NCBI GenBank assembly: GCA_033557685.1
Contig: JAWQRN010000486.1
Span: 1 to 28,966 of the forward strand
DNA: 28,966 nucleotides
From: Sperchopsis tessellata
Lineage: Eukaryota > Arthropoda > Insecta > Coleoptera > Hydrophilidae
Direction of reading: 5' to 3'
In this document: in pieces, positions 21,019 to 28,966 of the stretch
How positions within the stretch are numbered: position 1 is the stretch's first letter
Layout of the letters: every line of letters starts with the position of its first letter
Translations under genes and position numbers: made by a program
Notes under the pieces: generated by a model
What the model was told of the DNA's origin: nothing
Databases searched by the model: none
What the model saw: the letters and a program-made list of their open reading frames with translations, nothing else

Positions 21019-22335
21019 ATTAGTATGTTAACGAGTAGAAACTTTCAGTTTGAAGAATTTCCAAATATGGTAGTACAATTTTTATTCTGTTGATATTGCA
21101 AGAATGTACAAAAATGAAGCGAAAAACACTTCACTTTATGTATACTATGAACAGTATACATTTTGGTAGCACTTGCGTAATGTGATTTCGTACGTAGTTA
21201 TTCAATTTTTTTTTCACATTATTTATATTTTTAAAGCTTTTGTGTATCTGTTAAGTGTTAGGTTTACAATAGTTTTCAAAACATGGGTATTCAAAATCTG
21301 CCTAAGCCCAAAATTGTTGAAACTTAAGTATTACTATTAAAAACTAAACTTGTGATGTATTACAAAATATGTAAAATATCACAAGTATTTGGGAACAATG
21401 ACCACCTTTTCATTAAGTATTAATTATCCTCTATAACAAAAAAAGACATAAGGCATTTGGCAATTTACTATCTAACGACTTATCGTTTATTATTTACACT
21501 GTCTTAGAAAATCGATAAAACTTATAATATCTGCTATTTATGATTACGCAATACAACTTAAAACTGATAAAATGCATATTATTAATTTTAAATTCCAGTC
21601 GACTGATCTCTTAGATATGCTTAAGAAATATATTATATATTCTGCAAGCATAAATATAATGAATAATTTTAAATAAAACATCAATGTCAGAAAGGAGAAC
21701 AAAACATTACATGTAAATAATGGCAGATGTATTATGTGCGCTTAAGGACATGCACCAAGCAGGCGTAATGTTTAAGTCATATAAATAAATAATCATTTTG
21801 TTGCATTTACATATTAATGAATAAATGCACTTAGCCATAATTACGCAAATTGATCTTAAGTGTATTGGCAGGGAAATGGATAGAAAACTTTTACAAAACC
21901 ATTACAAAATGTACCTGCATAGTCCTGGAAAAATATTACTTAATACTGTTTACTGTAAAATGGTACCTGCAGAACAAAAAACATATATTAACAATTTCGA
22001 TTTCATGTAAAAGTTAAATTGCTTAGAACATTTAGTTCTATTTATTACTTAGTTTCTTTCAGAAGTCTGAAAATGCTTATGGTGTACAGTATTGATAAAT
22101 TAATGGAAAGTAAATAATTTGTCAATAGTGCAATATTTTTTTTTCAAACTAATATTCCACCAATAGTACCTACAGATAACATGCTCTAATATCAATGACG
22201 TGTATAAAAGCACCATGGGAAGCTGGGATCACGGTTGGCATACTAAAATTGTTGGAGATGTTATACATACAGTTCTATCATGACTGTAACTATAAAGGAG
22301 AGTTTCCTCACCATATACAAAAATTAAAATATATC
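21019..22335. other. AT-rich stretch without recognisable genes
   Basis: No domains were recognised. A TGTATAAAAGC string at 22200 looks like a TATA box but has no supporting gene. Confidence 0.6.
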
Positions 22336-22720
22336 ATCACGATTTAAAAATAAAAAATATTGTTGTTCCACAAAGTTTATTATACATACATAATATCGCG
22401 ACCGGTTTCGACCACATTAGGTCATTCTCAAGCTAAAGCACAGTACAATAATTAGCAACTTTACCAAACAATTATTTCAAAACTGCAATCCTAGCTTTCA
22501 GTCAGTGAACGCAAGAACACAACTAACCGGTGTCACAAGACCACCACCAAATTTCAAGTGAAGATTATTTAAAAGATATAGACGTCGAGTTTTGCAACAA
22601 TGATAGAAAATAGAGTACTGCGAGGAATTAATTCTCAAACAATGGCCGGAGGCCGATTCAATCAATCTTTTAAATTTACAATTTATACGGAGATCAGCCG
22701 GCCTTAAACTCATCACTATT
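22336..22720 (-). mobile_element. Repeat 3' end with hammerhead-like motif 2
   Basis: On the minus strand, a body that includes a 72-codon open frame (22716-22498) leads into GCTTGAGAATGACCTAATGT and GGTCGAAACCGGTCGCG (22397-22433). Stem II is GACC with GGTC, GAAA follows, stem III is the palindrome CCGG, and TC follows. After it come AATAAACTTTGTGGAACAA and an A/T-rich end. I recognise CTTGAGAATGACC...GGTCGAAACCGGT as a motif dispersed in insect genomes. The element's coding part is not recognisable. The core reads CTTGAGA instead of CTGANGA. Confidence 0.5.
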
Positions 22721-22783
22721 TAACATAATATTCTTGAGAGTCGTCTGGATAAAAACATGATATTCACAATATTCCAAATAAAA

Positions 22784-22786
<3 letters not shown>

Positions 22787-22822
<36 letters not shown>
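22787..22822. repeat. (TA)n microsatellite
   Basis: An 18-copy TA run lies about 40 bases beyond the 3' end of the PLE hammerhead-like motif. Hammerhead-like motif 1 and its (AT)n tract (459) are arranged the same way. Confidence 0.95.
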
Positions 22823-22826
<4 letters not shown>

Positions 22827-22855
22827 TATGTTTTTTAATTTACTAATTGTCCTTC

Positions 22856-22925
22856 TTAGACACTATCACACGTGCTACGATCGTTTCGGGATCGAATCAG
22901 CTTCTGTTGGTGGTTGATAGTACAC
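22856..22925 (-). ncRNA. Hammerhead-like motif 3 at the PLE 3' end
   Basis: On the minus strand an outer stem ACTATCA (22915-22921) pairs with TGATAGT (22862-22868). Inside are CTGATTCGATCCC, GAAA (22884-22887), the palindrome CGATCG (22878-22883) and TA. This follows the hammerhead order. CTGATTC departs from CTGANGA and stem II is poor, so activity is unlikely. Its place right after a PLE endonuclease fits reports of hammerheads in Penelope-like elements. Confidence 0.5.
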
Positions 22926-22939
22926 TGATGTTTATAACT

Positions 22940-23575
22940 TCTTAACAAGTATGTCTTTGTGGGAGATATGTAATAGGGTGGTTTGGTTAGGGGAGGATGT
23001 GTACGTTTGTCAGCCAGATGTTTATTCTTCGGACTAGGTGTGTGTTGTAAATTTGTAATAGAGTGATATATTGTGATGTATTGTCTGGTCATTTAGCATT
23101 TCTGGGGACTTGAATTTACATATTTCTATTTGCTCTTGGGCTGTAATCTGGGTATTTTTATATTTATGACTGTCATTAATTAATTATGGGATCCATTGAA
23201 AGTTTCTTTTCTTATAGGTGTAGTGCAAAGGTTGAATGGTATATGTGGGGATTTTTAATGCTTTGAGTTGTTCATTGTATCTTTGATAAAATGACCTTGT
23301 TGTTTCTCCTATTTGCATGTGGGGCAAGTTAGTTTGTATACGCCGGATTTTGTTAAAATGTCGCTTATATTTGTGCGTGGACGGAATGTGTTGATTGTGT
23401 TATTTGTGGATTTAATGCAATTTTGGTATCATGCTGTTTTTAAAGTTTGGTAATTCTGAATATTTCGGGACCAGTGAATGTAAAGGTTAGCCATATGTTG
23501 TTGTTGGCTTTCGTGTGTTTTGGTATTTGTTTGTGGTATATTTGTTTTGTTATTGTATTTATGGGGTATCCGTTA
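22940..23575 (-). mobile_element. Penelope-like element, C-terminal GIY-YIG endonuclease remnant
   Basis: Frame-switching minus-strand translation gives WLTFTFTGPEIFRITKL, then NTINTFRPRTNISDILTKSG, VYKLTCPTC and, in a shifted frame, QIGETTRSFYQRYNEQLKAL. This is the arrangement of PLE polyproteins: an FxxxGxETRxITKLF linker, an NTI block and a GIY-YIG nuclease (SGVYKLTC for GIY and an IGETTRSF block for YIG). The tyrosine of YIG is lost at the frameshift. Reverse transcriptase of this element is not present; upstream sequence belongs to a different LINE whose palm ends abruptly near 23578. Confidence 0.75.
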
Positions 23576-23577
23576 TA

Positions 23578-24033
23578 TAATAACAAACAGCACTAAATCA
23601 TCTGCAAAAAAACGCACAATGATATATCTAATTCTCCTAAGTTCAAGTAGCCTATGCAATTATTTCAGTAGTGGTTTGCATTCTTTAATTATTTCGTTCA
23701 TATATACGTTAAACAACGTTGGGCTCAGACTTCCACCCTATCTTAGTCCCTCATTTATTTAAAATTTTGTGGATCTCATGTTCCCACTCGCTACATAATT
23801 GGGGGTATTCTTGTATATTATCTTAACCGCATTTATCAGATTCATTTTTACTACCCCATAGTTTCTCTCTGTCCTCTCTGTTGAAAGCTTTTTCCAAGTC
23901 TATAAATATTATGTATGCTTTTGTATTCCTTTTCAGTTTCTTTTTTATTATTTCCTATAGAGTAAATATATGCTCGTTCGTACTTATCCCCTTTCTGAAT
24001 CTCTTCTTTCTAACACTTTTTCATATATTTTTA
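23578..24033 (-). mobile_element. LINE reverse transcriptase, distal segment (split by insertion)
   Basis: The minus strand gives LKIYEKVLER (about 24008-24032), RFRKGISTNEHIFTL, KAYIIFIDLEKAFN (motif A), KNTPNYVASGNMRS, GSLSPTLFNVYMNEIIKEC (motif B) and FADDLVLFV (motif C, about 23582-23608). These blocks continue directly from the RT fingers at 25365-25703, with the jockey insertion in between. There are several one-base frameshifts and stops. The reading ends just after motif C, where PLE sequence begins. The element is an insect non-LTR retrotransposon; I do not assign a clade. Confidence 0.85.
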
Positions 24034-25353
24034 ATCAGTTTCCATTCGAAGTGACTTGTTGTGTTGTGTACCATTTAGTGGGTTAAAAGTGTCGAAACAA
24101 TATTTCTTTTGCTAACTCTGCTTTAAGCGAGGTCGGCAATTTGCTAACAATGTGTTGTAACACGACGAAATTCGAAACTGAGGTATTTGTGGGACCTGGT
24201 TACCATGGATAAAACTATATTTAAGAAATACAACCCAACATTAGCTGAAGTCGAGACAGAAAAATAACGAGAAATTGCATTGAAAAGAACGAATCCTCAC
24301 AGAGGTGGAAAGTAGATCAAAGACACAAATAGAAAAAGAACTAACCAGATTGAAAGAAGATCATGGCTGGACCGTAATCCAATCACGCAAACAAAAATGA
24401 GATTCCCCTTCAGATAATGTACGAAGAACCCGCCAAAGACTGCTGATAACCACAGAAAAACGAAGAACCAAAAAATACCCCCGATAAGGCTCACGGCAGT
24501 ACATGAGTATAAAATAATGACTGACGCACTTGATAATGTTGCAAAAGATAAATACTCAATTAAAATTAATGGAAACCAGATTAAAATTATGCCAGTGAAT
24601 ATCGACAGCTATAGAAAGATAATCCACTTGCTTAAAAAAAAAAAAACGTTGAACACCACACTAACCAACTGAAACAAGATAAAAATAAGGATTGCCAGAA
24701 GCCCAAAACAGACCCATCCAAATGTGCCTTATGTGCAGAACAATACTCTGCGAGTTACAAAAGTTGCAAAGTCTATAAGGAAATTCAAACTAGGAAGTTT
24801 CCCCCTACGACAAAAGACAGATAATATTGACCAGCACGAACACAAAGGACGAACCTTTTTAAACCACCAACTAAAACCAAGAATATCCTACGCTATGACA
24901 ACGCAGAGGAGTAATGATGAAAATCAAGAAGCTGAAAAGCAACCGGAACAAAAGTCATCGAGTATAATCGAAAGACTGGAATATACGGTTTTCAAACTCG
25001 CAATGAACTCCCTGGTTTGTGCCAAATGACACATTACACCATGACATTCATGTGCGTTTGGTGCGCGTATTTTAAGTACTTGTCGCGCCTCGAAGTACAC
25101 ACAAACCCGTTGGCAGCAAATCAGCTAGACAACAGTACTCGAACCTACCGCTTAAGGTATCTGATTCTTCTCGAGCTGAACAATGCCAGTTAGATTGATC
25201 TGGCTTAATTTATAAAATGTTACTGCACTTCTTAAGCTGCTATATTCATGTAAGATTCTTAATGTAGATTCCTAAATCTCGTTATTCTAATTATCGATAA
25301 CATTTGTTTATTGCCTTCGGGCAGACTACAATAAATACTAGAAGTTAAAAAAA
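24034..25353 (+). mobile_element. Internally deleted jockey-clade LINE with 11-bp TSD
   Basis: ATATATTTTTA occurs at 24023-24033 and 25354-25364, flanking an insert that starts ATCAGTTTCC and ends in an A-run (25347-25354). Inside is an ORF1 (Gag) remnant starting at ATG 24205: NPPKTADNHRKT, VHEYKIMTDALDN, YSIKINGNQIKI, DSYRKIIHLL, NQLKQDK, then a zinc knuckle CALCAEQYSASYKSC. The last part, TNPLAANQLDNSTRTYRLR (about 25105-25160), resembles the C-terminus of jockey ORF2. The endonuclease and reverse transcriptase between ORF1 and this tail are absent. Both ends are therefore kept while the middle is lost. It splits the minus-strand LINE. Confidence 0.85.
24205..25029 (+). pseudogene. Jockey-type ORF1 (Gag) remnant with zinc knuckle
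   Basis: The ATG at 24205 opens MDKTIFKKYNPTLAEVETEK, then stops. Further stops and frame changes follow, but the order is that of jockey ORF1: PP-I-x-VHEY domain start, SIKING followed by DSYRKIIHLL (RNA-binding fold), NQLKQDK, a deletion, and a knuckle CALCAEQYSASYKSC with VYKEIQTRKFPP. The knuckle fits CX2CX4HX4C-type spacing but His reads Tyr. Segments such as 24724-25029 stay open by chance in another frame. Jockey Gag coats element RNA and aids nuclear targeting; this copy cannot. Confidence 0.75.
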
Positions 25354-26165
25354 ATATATTTTTATGCGTTGCTTAATGGTGTAATTTCCCTATAATTGTT
25401 GTACTCTGTTATATCTCGCTTCTTGTGTATTGGTATTATCATGCCTTCCTCCCTATCTTTTAGTATTTGTTTGCTTTTCCATGCTTCATTATATATTTTC
25501 CTGTTTAGTTTTATTCCCTCATCTCCCATATTCCTCAGCATTTCTACCGATATTCTATCATGACCCGCTGCTTTACCGTTTTTCAGTGTTTTGATTGCTT
25601 CCTTTATCTCTTCGATTTCTATTTCGTCTTTGTTTAGTTTATTTTTTGATATGTTGTTCTCAGTTTTGCTGTTTTCGTTTCCTCTTGGACATATTGTTTC
25701 CATCTATCCATTATCAATTGGCGCCTGTTATCATTACTCCTTCTTTGTTGTTCAGAGATCTCGTCTGTGTTGTTTTTTCCTGCCTCATATTTTTGATTGC
25801 TATAAACAACAGTTTTTGGTTCGTTTTACTGTTTTTCTAATTTTTCTTCCCAGTTTTATTGTTTACTATCTTGTACTAAGTCACTTACTTTCTTTCCCTG
25901 TTCTTTGTATTCGTTTTATTTTATTTGCGACTCATCTTGTAGATACTCTTTCCACCTTTTCTTCCTTTGCCCTACTTCTTGTATTATTTCCTGGTTTCAT
26001 CAATTTGTCTTTTATTTTCTGTTTCCCGTCTTTATTGTTCCATATGTTTCTCTCGCGCTCTCCATTACGATGTTGTTAATTTCATCCTTAATTTGTCTAT
26101 TTCTACGTTATTAATTATTTCCAATCTGTTTATCGTATAATCAAAAAGTTCTCTCTTTCCTTTCG
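25354..26165 (-). mobile_element. LINE linker and reverse transcriptase fingers (proximal segment)
   Basis: The open frame at 25362-25703 reads NKDEIEIEEIKEAIKTLKNG, KAAGHDRISVEMLRNMGDEG, IYNEAWKSKQILKDREEGM and IIPIHKKRDITEYNNYREIT. These are the classic LINE RT fingers (LKNGKAxGxDGIxxEML, IPIxKKGDxxxxxNYRGI). Upstream (25704-26165) a frame-broken, charged linker is readable: DEINNIVMESAREIYGTIK and RWKEYLQDESQIK. It resembles the region between endonuclease and RT. The frame ends at PLSNA, where the jockey element begins; the alignment resumes at LKIYEKVLER at 24032. Confidence 0.85.
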
Positions 26166-27054
26166 TGAAGTTTGAAGCATAATATATTTAGCATTAGTAT
26201 AAATTGTGCAGAAAAATATACTCAAGGATTCTCGTGGTAACTACAAATCCAATATAATATATCATATAACTTTCCAGACGCCAGTACCCACTATGACCTT
26301 GCATGCAAATAATTTAAACATATATTACAGTAACCAAGAGAAAGCCAAAAGACATAAAGAATAGCTTCGAAGTGTCCTATGCTCAATGTGTGATAAAAAT
26401 CGACCAGCAAAGTATAGTATTACAAGAAGTATCAAGAGTACCAATTACATCTGAGCTGAAGTACAGCAATAACCTAACCGAAAACCTCAATAAGCGTTCA
26501 TGATAGAAGGTCATATCGAGCAAAATTAATGCGAAGCTAAAAGCAAAAATTTTCACCAGAGCTTTTGAAACATGGCACAAGCCTTACGCTTAGAAAGGGG
26601 AATAATATTTGTCCCTTACCAAATTGTGATGAGTGATTACACTGTAACTCATTTGAAACATCTTCAAAGAGATAGATCAAGTACTGGTGGAGATAGAATA
26701 CAAAGATTCCTTAACCTTCAACTTTATGTTGAACTTATCGTAGAGTTATTAACAACATATTTGTGGATCTTTTTAAACTAATGTGTCCGAAGTTGGGGAC
26801 ATAAACGGCATCCATTCTTAAACTATGGCTTCGGCAAACTCATTTTCAAACGACAAACACATATTCCGGAATGTAATAATATTATGCTGAGGAAATTCTT
26901 TGAACAAATATAGCATTTAATATGAAAGTTGCGAATATGACATATGTAATTGTTACGCTATTTAAGTTATAGACAATATCAAAGAGAAAGAGAGTGTGCA
27001 TAGCTTCTTATGTGCTAATGTATGTTCCACGGTTATTGTGTATATGAATGTATA
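26166..27054. other. No recognisable genes
   Basis: A 69-codon frame (26572-26781) and others show no known domain. Confidence 0.55.
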
Positions 27055-27213
27055 TGCCGCCATTTCGTCCTCTGTTGCTTCACCAAATGAAGTGAATGCA
27101 CTGATCCAAACTCGACCGGATCATATTTATATAGGCTAGGAATGGGGTGGGGCATTTGCACTCCATCGCAAAGCTTGAAAATATCCCTTGCAACAGAGGA
27201 CGAAACGTCGGCA
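27055..27213. repeat. Inverted pair of hammerhead-core sequences
   Basis: 27063-27078 and 27190-27205 are exact reverse complements over 16 bases (GCAACAGAGGACGAAA on the right). Extending to 24 bases (27055-27078 with 27190-27213) gives 22 matches. Both arms contain stem II plus GAAA of the hammerhead-like repeat. Confidence 0.9.
27173..27213 (+). ncRNA. Hammerhead-like ribozyme motif 4 (degenerate)
   Basis: GCTTGAAAATATCCCTTGCA runs into ACAGAGGACGAAACGTCGGC. GAAA (27202-27205) is followed by CG and TC exactly as in motif 1 at 397-404. TCC can pair with GGA. The core CTTGAAA is non-canonical. A CACGGTTTCC block downstream matches the CACGGTTATATTCC after motif 1, so they are the same repeat family. 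Confidence 0.5.
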
Positions 27214-27239
27214 CTTATCAGATCCTCTACACGGTTTCC

Positions 27240-28910
27240 ACGCGAAAATAATATTCATATACTGCTAATACATGACCTTGATTGAAAGAAGACGAAATAT
27301 CAACATGATTTTTGTTATATGAGTGAAAAGGAATGTGTTTTAAACAGAACTGGGGAGGTAGTTCAGTTGTTTTCTTATTTGACAAATAAATTAAAAATAA
27401 TTTTCTTAAAATAATAATAAATCATTATAAATAGCAATAATGTCATTTAGTGAATAAGTAATTTTTTTTAAATTACAACTCTTCGACAAAAAATTTAAGC
27501 TGATTAACAAATTACATTTAAAAGAAGAACAACATAATCAGAAATTGAACATAGATTTAACGTGAAGAGAGCGGATATCTTAACCAATCTGCCACCCACA
27601 TTTACAGCTATTATTTTTTTTTTTTACTAAATAATCAGTTATAGATGTAAAATCTTGTAACTATAGTTTCCACTAAACTAGTAAAGAAATAGCAATCAAA
27701 TTATGATATATTGCAATAAATGTTTATCTTATAATTTACAAAATTTTGCTTTCGTGACAATTTTGATGCAGGTGGTAATTGAACGAAAACTAAGTTTCAT
27801 GAAAAACATTTACCTGGAAATTTGAGTGGAAATAGTGGTATTTGATGAAATGGCTAGAAAAACTATACAAAAAGATTTTACTTTCTTAAACTATTATTGG
27901 TATGACCTTGATTACGTCATTTTTAAAATATACAACTTTTCGGTATTAATCCTTTTCGAGTGTACTTTTAACCAGATAATGTAGCAATCCACGCAAGTTA
28001 ATTTAATTTATTATGATAATTTGATTTCATGGGTATTGTGTTAAAAATGTGCTGTAAGAAATTATGAAGCCCTCTACTATTGAGCTATTCTGGGGTTCAG
28101 TAATTGTAGTGTGTTCAACTTCATTGTAATCATTATGAAGCATTCAGAATAAAAATAATAAACCTGTCTTAGATGAGACAATTAATGCACGAATCTTTAA
28201 TGGAAAACTATTTATCTATGTACATAACGAATTTGGATAAATTCCTTCTGCTGTTGAATGTTATCATTTGATGAAGTTTTTCTAGAATTCTCAGGGGTAA
28301 TTGGATTTTGTACTTAATGATATCAAATACCAACGCTATCATAAGTTTCATTAGAATGGAAACACTATCTATTCGATCTTAATAGCGCAAGATGCGGATA
28401 TGCATTTTTATATTTTCAGTTAAATTAAAATAACTTTATATTTCGCAACATTTTCAATTGGAGATTAGTATCGCAACCGGATAAAACAGTTTATAAACCT
28501 GGATTATAATAGATCTTATCTTTCCATCAAATTCGAGTTTATTATATCTCTTAAACTAGTTAATTGACTTTATAACAGATGTATCCAAAGCGTATTAAAC
28601 AAGGCAAATAGTTTATGTAATTTAAAATGTAATGAGAATATAGAATGTGCGGTTAATACTAAACAAATTATATATTATTGTACAAATATTTGCTTCAGAA
28701 TAAAATCTATTTCACAGTTATTAGCTTCACATAAACAGATGGAAATGGATCCAGCAGTAAATTATAAAGAATGGCTGTTATTTGAAAGCACCATTTTATT
28801 ATTATTATTTTTTAATATGATTATATTTTATTGAGACACATCAATACAAATATTTTTCTGACATTTAAATAAAATTATGAAATAGCTTAGTGCTATCACT
28901 TGAGTATATC

Positions 28911-28912
<2 letters not shown>
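27240..28912. other. AT-rich stretch without recognisable genes
   Basis: Nothing supported was found. Short (ATT)n sequence lies near 28797-28810. Confidence 0.6.

Positions 28913-28913
<1 letters not shown>

Positions 28914-28966
<53 letters not shown>
28914..28966. repeat. (TA)n microsatellite running off the window end
   Basis: A pure TA run of at least 53 bases. The window ends inside it, so its full length is unknown; a contig break here is plausible. Confidence 0.97.

Noticed and set aside
25591..26114. Plus-strand frames rich in Phe, Leu and Ser that look like membrane proteins
   Set aside because: They are the complement of the Lys/Glu-rich LINE linker and RT on the minus strand.

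Overview
The window looks like repeat-rich nuclear DNA from an arthropod, most likely an insect. It is strongly AT-rich and full of AT/TA microsatellites. It contains no operons, ribosome-binding sites or long intact reading frames. The recognisable coding traces are frameshifted pieces of insect-type transposable elements: several non-LTR (LINE) retrotransposons, a Penelope-like element (PLE), a Tc1/mariner-type transposase, a tRNA-derived SINE and a small snap-back MITE. I found no convincing host gene, rRNA or functional tRNA. The insect order cannot be fixed by reading alone.

Layout. 1-260: SINE copy, then a hammerhead-like motif (368-407) and an (AT)n tract. 2421-2801: MITE with long imperfect inverted ends. 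3.0-3.25 kb: possible RNase H scrap. 6.3-8.0 kb: jockey/CR1-like LINE, minus strand. 9.86-10.37 kb: mariner-family transposase pseudogene. 10.5-11.2 kb: decayed copy of a conserved high-copy arthropod protein family, enclosed by a perfect 32-bp inverted repeat. 13.9-14.8 kb: array of about 320-360-bp units that carry a hammerhead ribozyme on the minus strand and end in a perfect 36-bp palindrome. 15.2-15.4 kb and 16.9-17.7 kb: two LINE fragments, the second RTE-like with a (GAA)n tail. 19.1-19.6 kb: diverged duplication. 20.26-21.02 kb: SINE cluster, including one full copy with a 15-bp target-site duplication. 22.4-26.2 kb: nested retroelements (a hammerhead-bearing repeat, a PLE GIY-YIG endonuclease tail with its own hammerhead-like motif and (TA)n tract, and a LINE RT split by an internally deleted jockey element with an 11-bp TSD). 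27.05-27.21 kb: inverted pair of hammerhead-core sequences. The rest is AT-rich sequence without recognisable content.

No genes here work together in the usual sense. The unifying theme is retroelement biology: at least five sites share the pattern GAAA, then a short self-complementary stem III, then UH, the signature of minimal type-I hammerhead ribozymes. The tandem array is the most interesting of these, because repeat units of this size with one hammerhead each resemble the transcribed hammerhead satellites known from newts, schistosomes and cave crickets. All functional statements are inferences from reading the sequence.
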